Part shown: in pieces, positions 43,281 to 55,058 of the stretch | Layout of the letters: each line of letters starts with the position of its first letter | Position numbering within the stretch: position 1 is the stretch's first letter | Source: Amia ocellicauda | Lineage: Eukaryota; Chordata; Actinopteri; Amiiformes; Amiidae | NCBI RefSeq assembly: GCF_036373705.1 | Contig: NW_027102660.1 | Coordinates: forward strand, 372,001-436,000 | Direction: 5' to 3' | DNA length: 64,000 bases | Notes under the pieces: model-generated | What the model saw: only the letters and a program-made list of their open reading frames with translations | The model's database searches: none | What the model was told of the DNA's origin: nothing | Made by a program: the position numbers and the translations under genes

Positions 43281-43991
43281 ATGTCCAGCGACATCAACAT
43301 GAAACCCCGCAAGAAACAATCCCGGGCAAGGGTTCCTGTACTCACCAATTTGAAGATTGAACGCTCCTGGGTGTTGTTCTGGGGGGCTCGACGGGGTTAC
43401 CGCTTTAAAAGGGATCCCAGCTATGTTGGAGTGGAGCTTTTTGCTTTGGGAGAGAAGGAGGGTACGTTGGAACCTTTTGAGACGGTAATTGAATACTCTT
43501 ATGAGGACTGGTTGAAGGTGATGGCCTGGAGAGATCTGGGGCTTGTGGATAAGACTCTAGAAGGCTTGCAAGAGGGTCCAAGAGAATGCGAAATGGAGTC
43601 TCCGACTCAGGGTTTTGAAAGGTGTGAATGGGAAAGCTTGCAGAACTACGGTAGAGTGGTGAAGAGTCTATCTCTAACTACAGATCGTAAGGTTTTGTTT
43701 AGCAGTACCCTGATTACAAACCCTATTGAAGGGGGTGTGGAGGATCCAGAAAAACAGGTTACTGAAATTATGTTTGACGCCGTGGACTGGCCGTTCTTGA
43801 AAGAGGTCATAAACTGTATAAATGATGGTTTTGACATCTTGACCAAATGTTCGCAACTGGATTTGGTTAGAAGGAGAATATGCTGGATTATGGATTATAT
43901 ATCCCCCTTGAATGACGACGACGATGATAAAACAGACGACGTGTGGGGTTTTGGAGGGGGGTCTGACGGCTCAGGGGCTACTCTCTTCTAA
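43281..43991 (+). CDS. Left-arm gene 1, unknown 236-aa protein (copy E)
   Basis: Complete frame, same protein as D. Upstream TATTTAAG box and terminal repeat as in B. Confidence 0.75.
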   Translation: MSSDINMKPRKKQSRARVPVLTNLKIERSWVLFWGARRGYRFKRDPSYVGVELFALGEKEGTLEPFETVIEYSYEDWLKVMAWRDLGLVDKTLEGLQEGPRECEMESPTQGFERCEWESLQNYGRVVKSLSLTTDRKVLFSSTLITNPIEGGVEDPEKQVTEIMFDAVDWPFLKEVINCINDGFDILTKCSQLDLVRRRICWIMDYISPLNDDDDDKTDDVWGFGGGSDGSGATLF

Positions 43992-44069
43992 GAGGGCGGT
44001 GTGTCGTGACGTAGTGAAGAGATAGGATAAAAGGCGCAACAATTCAATCATGGTTTAAAATTAAAGAGA

Positions 44070-44588
44070 ATGTCTTACCTGAAAGCTGCGGACGTCGACA
44101 GGCTCTACAGGCCTCTTCAAACCCGGGATCACCCCTGGTTCTATTCCCCAGATTTTGTATACACTCTGGAACCCTTTGACTGCGGTTACTCTCCAAGACC
44201 TCAGACCCTGGACTGCTTCTGCAACTGGTTCTGTCATCAACACTCTGCAGCTAACCTGAGAGCGCTATTACACCATGTGCTTGACAGAAAAGTAGCCAAC
44301 GCGAGCCTTTTCTCTACAGATTTAACCATCGATGAGGATCAACTTTCAAACCTGGAAAAGTTAATGGCTGCTGTAACAAAGACCGGGGGGTACGAACACT
44401 GGGATGAAGCGCTCAAGGGGGCCAAGAATGATATTAGGCCATTTCATCAACATCTGTATGACCTTTTACTGAGCATGTTTAATACACCTCTGTTTACTTT
44501 TAAAATAGGTCATATTGTTGTTTTATTTACATATGTAACTGAGGTGTGTGCCTACAAGATAAAGAAACAGGTATATTTGTTGATATAG
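44070..44588 (+). pseudogene. Fusion of left-arm genes 2 and 3 (copy E)
   Basis: Same deletion and in-frame 172-codon chimera as in D. Confidence 0.8.
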
Positions 44589-44760
44589 ATCAAGTAACCA
44601 ATCATCTGATTTCTTTTTGTCTGGACCGTAGAAAAAATTGTTGTGTATGTTATACTTTTCTCAAATGTCTAAAAAGGGGTATCTGCTCTCCTGAAGTTGA
44701 ATAAAAAACCTTGTATAAAAACTTTGCGCATAGTGTGGGTCTGTGTGGTTATTTGACAGA

Positions 44761-45813
44761 ATGACTCGGCAAGCTCCCCAAATGCAGGAACTATACTACA
44801 ACCCAGCCAAGATTGGGGGTTTGGCGGGTAAGAAGGGTTTTCAAAGAGGACTCGCTGAGGCCGGAGTGAAGGTTAATGATGTGGTTGTTTCAGAATGGTT
44901 ACGGGAACAAGACGCCTATACCTTACATAAACCTCTCAGGATTAACTTTAAAAGAAACCGCGTATATGCAACTGACATAGACTCACAATGGCAAATGGAT
45001 CTAGTCGATATGTCAAATTTATCAAAACATAACAATGGTCACAAATTGATGTTGATGTGTATCGATGTGTTATCAAAATATGCCTGGGCTCGCATTCTAC
45101 ATAATAAAACAGGTCGGGCGGTGACAAGGGCCTTTGAGGATATATTGTCCCAGGGTCGATGTCCTAAAAAACTGCAGACTGATAAAGGAAAAGAGTTTCT
45201 CAACAGAGAATTTCAGAATCTACTGAAGAGACACAAAATACATCATTTCACCACCGGTAATGAGCTTAAGGCATCGGTAGTGGAGAGGTTTAACCGCACC
45301 ATAAAGACCAAAATGTGGAGATATTTTACAGCGGTCAACACGTTCAAGTATTTTGATAAAGTTCAGGATTTTATCGATACTTACAACCAAGGGTATCACA
45401 CCAGTATTAAAATGAAGCCTATAGATGTGGATCAAAGTAATTCTTTTAAGGTCTATAAAAAATTATACGGACCATTTATTAAGAAGGGAAAAACTACTTA
45501 TAAGTTCAACATCTGTGATGTGGTTCGCGTTTCAAAGCTAAGGAGTACTTTTACAGTTACCAAACAGTTGGCTAGAGACCCCCCCGTGTACCGGTTAAAA
45601 GACTATGACGGGGAGAATATAGAAGGAACGTTTTACGAAGCCGAGTTACAAAAAATTATTGTGGGTAAAGACAGTGTATACAGAGTTGAAAAGATATTAG
45701 CTGAAAAAACCCAGAACCGGAAAAAATATGTGTTGATGAAATGGCTTGGATGGCCTGAAAAGTTCAATAGTTGGGTCCCGGAACAACAGGTTTGCGATAT
45801 TCAATCCTTATAA
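44761..45813 (+). CDS. DDE integrase with chromodomain (copy E), internal deletion
   Basis: 350 aa and still in frame. Thirteen residues present in B and D between the catalytic core and the chromodomain (after RSTF, near 45552) are missing, and a conserved Gly before DVVRVSK is Cys. The catalytic Asp, Asp, Glu and the chromodomain remain. Activity is doubtful. Confidence 0.88.
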   Translation: MTRQAPQMQELYYNPAKIGGLAGKKGFQRGLAEAGVKVNDVVVSEWLREQDAYTLHKPLRINFKRNRVYATDIDSQWQMDLVDMSNLSKHNNGHKLMLMCIDVLSKYAWARILHNKTGRAVTRAFEDILSQGRCPKKLQTDKGKEFLNREFQNLLKRHKIHHFTTGNELKASVVERFNRTIKTKMWRYFTAVNTFKYFDKVQDFIDTYNQGYHTSIKMKPIDVDQSNSFKVYKKLYGPFIKKGKTTYKFNICDVVRVSKLRSTFTVTKQLARDPPVYRLKDYDGENIEGTFYEAELQKIIVGKDSVYRVEKILAEKTQNRKKYVLMKWLGWPEKFNSWVPEQQVCDIQSL

Positions 45814-45817
45814 CAAC

Positions 45818-46581
45818 ATGCCCGCGGGTGTGTTGGGGGCATTACTTTCGATACTCAAGATCGAATCAGGAGGCTTCTACGTGACTCTACCCAGTAACGC
45901 CTCTCTCGATATATACCCTAAAAATGAAATATTTGGAATTTGGAAAATCTATAGATCTAAGGGGGTCGTGGGAAGTGGGGTTGGCGGAAATACAGTATCC
46001 TTACACTTGGGCTGTTTTACAAGATAAGGATGCCACTTTCGCCATTTTTGATGATGTTAAAAAGAGTCAATGGACATTCACGATACAAGGAGGTTATTAT
46101 GACAATGTGGATAAAATATTAGATGAGATGCATAAACAGTTCTCAGAAGGCACCCCCAACATCAAGCTATATTACAACCCTATTAAAAACAGAGTGTACA
46201 AGGTGTCAAAACCAGGTATTAGCATTCAAACCAGCGGCCAACTGGGGCGTATATTAGGGTTCTATTCGGACACAGAGAGCAGGTTCTCAGAAGTGGTGTG
46301 GCGGCTTTTACACTCTTTATGTGTATACGGATATCATAACCCACCAGAGGGTCTGGGATAGTTATGTCCCCCTTTTGAGAAATGTACTTATTAAAGGTAA
46401 AAGCAATGACATGGTCACAATTACTTATGACAAACCACACTACGTACCAGTCTCAATGACCCACTTTGACAACATCACGATCGAAGTAAAATCGGATCAG
46501 AATATCAACGTACCCTTCCGCTTCGGTAAAGTTAATGTCAAACTACATTTTCGACCCCTGAAACAGTGTGTACATTATTAA
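45818..46581 (+). pseudogene. Penton-like minor capsid protein (copy E), two frameshifts
   Basis: An 11-nt deletion near 45930 is private to E; the later frameshift near 46299 is the one shared by all copies. Pieces: 45818-46027, 45924-46361, 46321-46581. Confidence 0.83.
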
Positions 46582-46582
46582 A

Positions 46583-47070
46583 ATGGCTACCTCGAGGGGT
46601 TATGTAGATCCTAGCGCCTATGTGGATTATTACAAGATGCAAGATGGAACGGCTTGCCCGGTTTTGTAGGAGCCCCCACAATGTATGGCGCCGGTCTAGG
46701 AGGACTCTTTCATGGTCTCTTTAGAATGGCCGTACCCCTGCTTAAGAGAGGCTTTGCTATAGCCAGACCCCACTTGAAATCAGCGGCTAAAAATATTGTT
46801 AGTGACGTGTTCACCAATGTTATGAACCGGGCAGCTAGCCATGAGCATCAGGAGGGTTCGGGTCTCATGGTAATGGCGAGGAGGGGGGGTAAAAGAAGAA
46901 ACAGCATGTGTCCACCAGGGCGACGAAGATCCGTGGCTAACAAAAAACGAAGAATCTCTCATTCTCCAACATATCGTGGAAACACTCGGAGAAGGAAGCA
47001 GCACAAGAAAAAACCTGCAAAAAGAAAGTCTCAAAGAAAGAAAAATAGAGCCTCAGGATACATCTTTTAA
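46583..47070 (+). pseudogene. Basic pVI/pX-like protein (copy E), frameshifted
   Basis: Same 1-nt loss after codon 20 as B and F; open again from 46654 to the usual stop. Confidence 0.8.
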
Positions 47071-47072
47071 AC

Positions 47073-48377
47073 ATGTCTTTTGTCAACAGTCTATCGGAAG
47101 AATGCGTCAAATCAGAACTGGATCTGTTTACAGTTCCATACACTCAAATGAGTATAGATAAGATCATATATGTAGAGATTCCCCCTCTTTCTGCAATTTC
47201 AGACACGGCCCCTCTGGAGTTTTTTATAGCTGGCAATGGCGAGGATTATATTGATTTGAATAACACATTTATTTTAATGAACTGTAAAGTGACTGATTAG
47301 GATGGCGATGCAATCGAGAATACGGCCATCGCTGGGGTCATCAATTACCCGGTGGCCACCATGTTTTCACAGGTGGATGTGACCCTGGGAGATCGGCTCA
47401 TTAGTCAAAGCAGCAATACTTACCCCTATAGAGCCATGATGGAGTGTAAACTTAATTATAGTGAGGAGACCCTAAGCAAACAGTTCAGCCCCGGCCTTTT
47501 CTTCAAAGACATCTCGGAAGCTATGGACGACAAGGATCCAGAGGGACTCAATAAGGGTTTGCAAAAAAGAACGGCCTCTTCAACAGAAGGGAGGACCTTT
47601 GAGCTAATGGGGCATATCCATGCAGACATATTTTTCCAAGAAAAACTCATGCTCAACGGGGTAGACATTAAAATTAAAATGATCCGTAGTAAAAATGCTT
47701 TTTGTCTGATGACCCCTGATACGGAAAAATATAAACTGACCATATTATCGGCCTCGCTGTTTGTGAAAAAAGTGTCCGTCTCCCCGGCGGTTAAACTAGG
47801 ACACGCGCAGGCGTTAATGACGGCAAACGCCGAGTACCCGATCGAAAGAGTCTATATGAAAGTCCACAGTATCCCCGCAGGGACACGGGTGATGAACCAG
47901 GAAAATCTGTTTCTAGGACAGCTCCCAAAACAGGTTATTATAGGTCTCGTGGATAATGATGCATTTACCGGGGTTTACAACAAGAACCCCTTTAACTTTA
48001 AACATAACGCGGAATTTATAGCGTTGTACGTCGATGGTGTGCAGGTTCCATCCAGACCTTTTCAACCTGACTTTGAAAACGGCAATGCGGTTCGTGAATA
48101 TGACAGTCTAGTACTGGCTACGGGTCGCCATCTCAAGGATCAAACTCTGCTGATCGATCGCCGGGAATACTGCAGCGGTTACACCCTGTACGGTTTCAAC
48201 CTGACCCCTGACGAAGAGTGTGGACAACATTTTTCACTGATGAAGACGGGCAATATGCGTTTGGAGATGCGTTTCAAGCAGCCTCTACCACGCACTGTAA
48301 ATATGGTCGTGTATGCTGTGTTTGACAACATTATTGAGGTGAATCGGAGGAGAAACGTTCTGTATGATTATTATTAA
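47073..48377 (+). pseudogene. Major capsid protein (copy E), single internal stop
   Basis: Best preserved full-length capsid gene: 434 codons in one frame interrupted only by TAG at codon 76 (47298-47300). From 47352 it is open for 341 codons. It lacks one Tyr codon present in C and D (HNAEF for HYNAEF). Intact capsid proteins of this class have similar length. Confidence 0.88.
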
Positions 48378-48378
48378 A

Positions 48379-48936
48379 ATGAACACCAGAGAGCTCAACC
48401 ACAACATGAATGCCCTTGCCGGCTCACGGAAACTGTTTCAAGGAGTCTACGCCTGCGATCAGCTGCCTAAATTTAAGATCAAGAATTTACCTGCAATGTA
48501 CATAATCAACACACACCCTAAAAATATGCCCGGAGAACATTGGCTGGCTATTTATCTAAGGGAGGACCACCGTGGAGAATTTTTTGATTCCTATGCAAAC
48601 CCCCCGGATTTCAGACCTTTCCCTCGGAAGATCAATAACTTTCTGCTCAACAACTGTCAAGAAACCATTTACAGCGGTCGTCAAGTACAAAGTCTGCAGA
48701 CCTTCACTTGTGGTCAACACTGTGTGTTTTTCTTATATCATAGATCTAAAGGAAGGTCATACCCCGATATTATGGCCTTGTACAGTGAGGATTTAGGCCA
48801 AAATGATAAAAAAGTGGCAGAGTTTGTCAGGACACTGTGGACCCCCCCTTATAACACAATGACTTACGACCCTAGCCAGCCATGTATACAGATGGGGTGT
48901 TCTTGTGAGGATTTTAAAAGATGTCATGCGTGTTAA
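48379..48936 (+). CDS. Adenain-like cysteine protease (copy E)
   Basis: 185 aa, complete, with His54, Asp70, Gln104 and Cys111. Differs from B by several substitutions (for instance Asn for Ile at residue 9). Confidence 0.93.
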   Translation: MNTRELNHNMNALAGSRKLFQGVYACDQLPKFKIKNLPAMYIINTHPKNMPGEHWLAIYLREDHRGEFFDSYANPPDFRPFPRKINNFLLNNCQETIYSGRQVQSLQTFTCGQHCVFFLYHRSKGRSYPDIMALYSEDLGQNDKKVAEFVRTLWTPPYNTMTYDPSQPCIQMGCSCEDFKRCHAC

Positions 48937-49104
48937 GGTGAAAAAATAATGAAAACAGCCTTTGAATCATTAGTTTTGTTTTTATTCAACACAATTCTTA
49001 TACAAAGCAGGGTTTATGGTATAAATAAATGAACAACATTTGAAAAAAAAAAAAAATTGTTTGTCGGGTCATTATTTACAGGGGAGACAAATAAAAACAT
49101 GAGA
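48937..49104. terminator. Convergent 3' region with polyadenylation signals (copy E)
   Basis: Same place as 13750-13928 in B, with AATAAA-type signals on both strands and a shortened A-rich run. Confidence 0.5.
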
Positions 49105-49848
49105 TTAATAAGCTTCCCAACGATGGATAGATCCTGAGGATGGTCGCTCAGCACGGTCAGAGTAATGAGATATCGGAGTCAGATCAGGCTCCACCTCTTT
49201 ACACAGACGGATTTTTTGTCGCGTTTCCTGGTTAGGAACTGTTGATTGGGGCATGTTCAGACAGGCCATCGCCTGTAGGAAAGCATTCCAGCCTACAGGT
49301 CGGCGACTATCGGGTACCTTATTAGTGTTAGTGACACTCTTCAACAAATCAAACATGTGTGAACCTTTGATCAGTTGTCCTTTAAAAACAAATTCACCCT
49401 GTTCATTCCAAGCCGTTACCCGCGGTTTCTGAACCATTTTGTGCAGGATATATTCTGCATGTCTTTTGCTTCTGGCCGGCATGTTTCTCAAAACATCCGT
49501 TACAACATCTCCCTCTGAACTCTCAACAGGTTCGGTCACCGCAACATCTTTATCAACCGTACCCCCCGCATCAGCCCCAGAACCATTTTCTTGAGAGGCC
49601 ATGGTTAAAGTTAAAATGTTTTGATCTTTTTCACCCTGTCTAACCAGACGGAGGTAGCGCTGTAACGTGTTGGTATACAACTGAGCTTTGGAATACTGAT
49701 TTAAATCGGCCCTGGCCTGTATAACTTTCATTTCAGAGTCCAGGTTGTTTTCGGCCGTTTGTCTAATGGGCTCTGGCCCGACAACATTTTTTCTCAGTTT
49801 CTCAAGCTGCTCCTGAGGGATCAAAAACATTTTCTGAGCATATTCCAT
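49105..49848 (-). CDS. Conserved element protein of 247 aa, unknown role (copy E)
   Basis: Complete, with very few changes from B (for instance Val for Ala at residue 42). Confidence 0.75.
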   Translation of the reverse strand: MEYAQKMFLIPQEQLEKLRKNVVGPEPIRQTAENNLDSEMKVIQARADLNQYSKAQLYTNTLQRYLRLVRQGEKDQNILTLTMASQENGSGADAGGTVDKDVAVTEPVESSEGDVVTDVLRNMPARSKRHAEYILHKMVQKPRVTAWNEQGEFVFKGQLIKGSHMFDLLKSVTNTNKVPDSRRPVGWNAFLQAMACLNMPQSTVPNQETRQKIRLCKEVEPDLTPISHYSDRAERPSSGSIHRWEAY

Positions 49849-49850
49849 TA

Positions 49851-50186
49851 TTAACCCACTCTGGAAGCTAGAAGACTGGTTAGGAAAGGCACGGCTATGC
49901 TCAACAGCGGTCCTATAAAACCCCCGGTTTGATTAATCTTCTTTCTTTTTCTTTTAATAGAATACTTCTTATTAGCGATGATCTTGATAACCGCTTTTTG
50001 TTTTTTGAGTTTAGAATGTTGAGAAGTGGTTAGGGGTATATTACCGCGTAAGATGTTAAAAGCTATTTCACACAGGGTCTCGATCAAATCCGAGGGGGCC
50101 CCTGCCAGCACAGCTTTCCTATGGCGCGGGCTCCCCTCAAATAACATTTGCAAAAGTGGCAGATTTCTTTTAATCCGAACAGACAT
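49851..50186 (-). CDS. Small basic conserved element protein, 111 aa (copy E)
   Basis: Complete; one residue different from B (Thr for Pro in the segment IPLTxSQH). Confidence 0.72.
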   Translation of the reverse strand: MSVRIKRNLPLLQMLFEGSPRHRKAVLAGAPSDLIETLCEIAFNILRGNIPLTTSQHSKLKKQKAVIKIIANKKYSIKRKRKKINQTGGFIGPLLSIAVPFLTSLLASRVG

Positions 50187-50201
50187 TCTTATGTATTTCC
50201 T

Positions 50202-50864
50202 TTACTTTAGCACATACACTGCCGGCCAATCGGGCGGGCACAAACCTGTTCTGAGGCGAAAGTCTTCTGGGGTTTGTGCTTTTAAGTCCGCAATCAAGTC
50301 CCCATAGGGTTTTTTGGTGGCATCCTCAAATGCCTCCAAAAAGAACTTGGTCTGGTTAGGGTACATTTGACGAGCCAAGACGGTGACCTGTAGTTTATCT
50401 CTGGGGTTTTTAAAAATAATTATATAATTGGCATATAAATTAATAGTGCGGCTTTTTTTACCTTGAAAAAATAGATTTTGAACTAAATAAATAATACTTA
50501 AATTCCTATGATGAGTGTACTTTGTGAAAGCTTTTTCCACTTCACTGTTGTCACCGGCCTGCTCCATCAGGTCATCAAGGATCACTAGATTAGTTTGACC
50601 GGGCGGGAACAAGTCATCGTCACACAACGAGGCGGGGAGACCTTGCACAAATTTCAGATTATTTTTTTTCGAAGCCAAATCATCGTAGAGAGGTTGCCAG
50701 CAAGAGTAACACCACACTATGTTGTCAAGAGCTTGGGACACGGTTGTGTCCACATCTTCTATGATGTTCTTTATAAGATAGCTCTTCCCCGAATTGGAGG
50801 GACAGGCTATAATACAGGAGAAAGGGTGTTGAAGTCTGTTATCAAAACCACCGCTAATATCCAT
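50202..50864 (-). CDS. FtsK-HerA/A32-type packaging ATPase (copy E), altered Walker A
   Basis: 220 aa; three C-terminal residues shorter than B owing to an earlier stop. Walker A reads CPSNSGKS: the leading Gly is Cys, which is unusual for a P-loop. Walker B is unchanged. Overlaps the polymerase stop by 11 bases as in B. Confidence 0.88.
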   Translation of the reverse strand: MDISGGFDNRLQHPFSCIIACPSNSGKSYLIKNIIEDVDTTVSQALDNIVWCYSCWQPLYDDLASKKNNLKFVQGLPASLCDDDLFPPGQTNLVILDDLMEQAGDNSEVEKAFTKYTHHRNLSIIYLVQNLFFQGKKSRTINLYANYIIIFKNPRDKLQVTVLARQMYPNQTKFFLEAFEDATKKPYGDLIADLKAQTPEDFRLRTGLCPPDWPAVYVLK

Positions 50865-53800
50865 AAGGCAGAGTGGTATAATCAGTCTTCAACACTCTTT
50901 TATTGTACACCACCCTGAACCGTTTGTTTAGTGATCTATCTTCCAACGTGTACCCCTTTTTATTTCGATAGATCTAAAGACTTGATGTTAATGAGCTTGT
51001 TGTTACAATGTTTCAGAGTGAAACCCTTAACTTTCATACAGGTCTTACCCGCAGCCGTTCTGTATGCGTAAGTCTTAGGACCCCCTGAAACAAACTCCAC
51101 TATGTGGTCCTGAGGATCTAGTTCGCTCGTTAACTCCCCAAGGTAGTCCCCGAGGGGAGGGACCCAATCCCCTGGCCTGGTGACAAAGATTACAGAGTCA
51201 GTATCATGATAGAGCGTGCGTTCCTGCAACTGATCCATTAAGTTGTACAGTTCAAGCCGGGCGTAAGCCGTGGTAAAAACCGCTATGAAAACATTAACGT
51301 TCCCCTGTTTGGTGGGGAAATCTTTAGGGGCCCTCCACTGGACCTGTGCCACGTGGTCATTTAAGAATTGAAAGTGTGATACTGCATGTTGTTTGGAAAA
51401 CATAAATTCTATAAACTGTTCAGGGGTTTTAATCAAGGTTGTGTTTAGACGGTAATTTCTTTCCCCAAACTTACCCCACAGACTGTTTAAAATCAGTTTG
51501 GACATTTGTCTCTTGGCGGGGTTTACAGTTATGTTCCCCGGCTCTAGACGGATCCCTTCCTTTTCAAAATATTGCTGAATGTATCGCTCTTTGGCCGCGG
51601 AGTCAACACACCATGAGGGATAGCCCGATGCCTCCTGTTTCCCTTTCAGATGGGTCATAATGTAATCAGCAAAAAGAGTATCAGATTTTTCAGAAAAATG
51701 CCAAACCTCAAACACCTTACCGACTCTGTAACCTTTCTCCACCGCCTTGTCAAGCTCAATGCTACACCAGACACCCGTCATCTTCATCACTGTGCAGACA
51801 AGAGGTAGTTTGATTTTCAGTTTCCACACACGTTCTACACAGAGGGAACATCAATTTTCCCGAACACCTGTAAGGCAACACGGGTAAGAACAGCTCGCGA
51901 GGAGGGTACATGGTGACTTTGATCAATCCAAAGTAATGTCCGATTTCGAGAAAGTCACGATAAACAATGGTTGGACGCCCCACCGGGTACATTTTGGTCT
52001 TGTTGACATAAGGGTACAGACTGGTGAAATCATAGTAATCTACTCTCTCACCCTCCTTTACCTCATAATGTAAACAGAGGGCATTGGTACGACCCCCAAA
52101 TAACGCATCCCGGGGCTCTAGACATTCAGGAAAGTCCAAGGTTTCCATAAACCGTTGTACCCCCGCATCCTGTTGCTTCAGGGTCGTCCACTCGTGTTCC
52201 CAAATCACCAGCACGTTCAAACCATAGGTGTTTTTTAAAGTTTCAATTCGTTCCTGGAAATCATAGTAGATATCACCGCAGAGTTTTTGTGTTTCGGGGT
52301 TAAAGGTGTTTGGGTCGAAGCACTGAGGACAGCCATGGTAAATACAACCAGCAAACTCATAAGCGGTACGCCGCCCGAACACGTCGCTAAAACCGTCTAA
52401 GTAGTAAGGCCCCATTTTGACTTCCCCTTGATTTAAAGCATGTCTGATGAATATGTTATCCCGGGCACTCAGGTATTCCAGCCACTGTATGGAGACAGTC
52501 GAAAAGTTCTTTTGTCTAGCACGATAGTTGTCAGAAGTGGTGACCGCTATAGTGTTTTTCTGCAAGAAATTGGACCGATACATTTTCATGCAGAGAGACA
52601 CTATGGTCACACTTTGCAAAGGGTCGAGACCCGATGTGTTGATAACCTCGGCGCAGAAACGCACACAGGCTTCTTTAAGGATCACCACATCATTTTAACA
52701 ATAAGCGGCCATCTCTTCTCGGAAATCAAAAACACCTCACTTAACCGTATTGTACCATTTAAAGAATTCCTCCCTCTCATGAGACATCATAGTATCAACC
52801 CCATAATAAGAGGCGGGCGGGTAGGACCCTCGATAATTTTGAGTGTCCTTAGTATTAAAAAAATGGCAGAACCAACCTTTCTTCTGAGCCTCAAAACCCA
52901 GAGCCTTAGGCAAAGCGCTCAATTTCATGGGGAGGAAATTTAACGAGTCTATGTAACGTTAGTTGAAAGCTTCGTCGGTGAAACACATGATCTTGCTACC
53001 CTGAGCTACTTTTTTTGGGGTCACCCCATTTTCCACCAGATACTTCATCAAAATGTAAGAATCATAACCCTTAGCATTGTGGGCAATAAATGTGTAATTG
53101 AGGTATTTTGGACCGCGATACCGCGTAAAGAAATCCCTGACACAACTCTCACCGCTAGCTGACCACTCACGATCCAACATGTCAATACAGTGTATATAAT
53201 TAGCAACGTGGACCCCGTTTTCTTGCCGGCATTCAAAAGCAAAAAAGACATACCGGTTGTGCGGCGGCTCCTTTTTAACCGGCTGAATAAAGCACTGGTG
53301 TTCGGACCCCGGGGTTAAATCAGCATTACAGATCCTGCATCTCGGCTCCAGACATTTGTGTGGTTTAACCTCATGAAAACGGTACTGGAGGCAACACTGC
53401 GGGCAATATTTAGTTTGATCACAATAACTCAGTTTTTTAACCCCCTCAGCAGCGGCCCTCTGTACCTTATGCTCGGAAAAACAGAACGCTGAGAGACAAA
53501 TCCTTAAGCAATCTTTACATCGGATGGTAGGGGCCAAACCCTTATGACATTGCGGATTGAAACAGACGTTACAGTAACCGTCACAGCGGTGCTTAAGCTT
53601 ATCATTGAAGGCCTTATAACACCAATGACAAACATACGAACAACCCAAAAAAGCCGTCAAACTCTTTATTCCAAATTAATGTCTATCACCTAGGAAGAGA
53701 AACAGTGTCTGTGTATGGGTTTCAGGATGTGTCTGAAATTTAACAAATACTTCCTTTACCTCACAACGGTACCACACAACAATTTTTAAAGACAACAACT

Positions 53801-54992
53801 CCTCAAACTTGGTAATGTCTGAAAAGGCAACCATCTGTTGAGAGTTTAAGCCGGCCCTCTGATGAAGCATTAAAGCCTCTTGCAGAGCTTGGGGTTCAGG
53901 CATGTCGGGGGTGAGTAGTTTTATTAAACTGTAAGCAAAACAGAGCTTATTGTCCCCACTGGAACTCACCACTAATTGCCTGAGCTTGGTCCTAATTATG
54001 TCGTTCTTCAAGCATTTCGACAGTCTTCTAAGCGCCCCACCCTCAGGGTTACGAACCACATTCATTACCAGAGACAGACTTTCATCAGCTAAGATGGCTG
54101 CGTTACTTTGCAATAACGCTTCGATTTTAGCCAGACATCTAAATTATCTCCACTCAGCATTGCAGATAGGTTGCTAAACAAAGCATCCCCTCTGAGTTCT
54201 AACTGTACAACATCTCGAGGTCTGAACCTGTTCAAGCATTTTCTGCAAGGTCTCGTGTATGTTGACAAATATTTCTGCATAATTGTCACAATTTAAAAGT
54301 TCTGCAAAAGTAAAACGCTGAATCATTTCAAAATTGTTATAGGCCGGTCTATCTATAATCACGGGATCACTGGTACTCTTGGACACATCATCATTTTGAA
54401 CAAAGCCTTCACCCCCTACATTCTCACAGAGCATGTCCTCCACAGCCTTATCAGTCTCAGAACCCTCCACATTCCGAACACCCCCACTGCTGACATCTAC
54501 AAAACCCCCTTTTTGAGGAGGCTCATTTAAAGCCTGTAAAAGTCCTTCAAAGATATCCAACCGGTTAATGTCAAGACCCTCCTCTATAGTGATGGCTGCT
54601 TCTGCCGCCATCCTGTGTTCTAATTGTCTCAAATCATTTATAATAGGGGCAGAATTTGGTCGGGGTAGCTCCTCCAAAGCCTCCACCATTTCAAACAAAT
54701 CGGGGTGAACTAGGGGGTGAACCTCTATAAGCGCTACCGGTGGGAGGTGGTTATTTAGATCATTGACCATCTGTAACAGGTCGGGGTTCACCGGTAAGTC
54801 TGTTAATTCACATTCTATCGGTGGTAATTGGGGGTTATTTAAATAATTTATCATTTGTAATAGTTCCAGGTTCATTGGGACATCAGAGGAGTTCACAACA
54901 GGGCCGGGGATGTTCTCTCGGGAAGGTCTTTTTAGGGCCCTAGCTTGTTCATAATCCTTTAGTTTGTGAGTTCTTTTACCAAGTCAGGACAT
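50854..54992 (-). pseudogene. Protein-primed DNA polymerase B (copy E), heavily broken
   Basis: Carries the shared breaks (TGA at codon 3, 1-nt shift near 54115, TAA near 52958, Ala in exonuclease motif I) and private ones: an 11-nt deletion near 54226, TAA near 53677, TGA and TAA near 52700-52740, an 8-nt deletion near 51780 and a deletion of about 75 nt near 50977. Polymerase motifs A, B and C are still readable in pieces 52688-51762 and 51829-50960. Confidence 0.88.
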
Positions 54993-55058
54993 TTTTTAAT
55001 TTATTTTTTATTTTTCCAACAACCCACAATAGTAAGGCGTTTTGTGTCTATTAAAACA

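Larger units (their letters stand above)
35281..44925. repeat. Tandem duplication of 9,645 bp, second copy
   Basis: Repeats 25636-35280 with a constant offset of 9,645 bp. Differences are few (for instance at 40077 in the Tc1, and around 42525-42585 in the last host unit). Confidence 0.8.
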
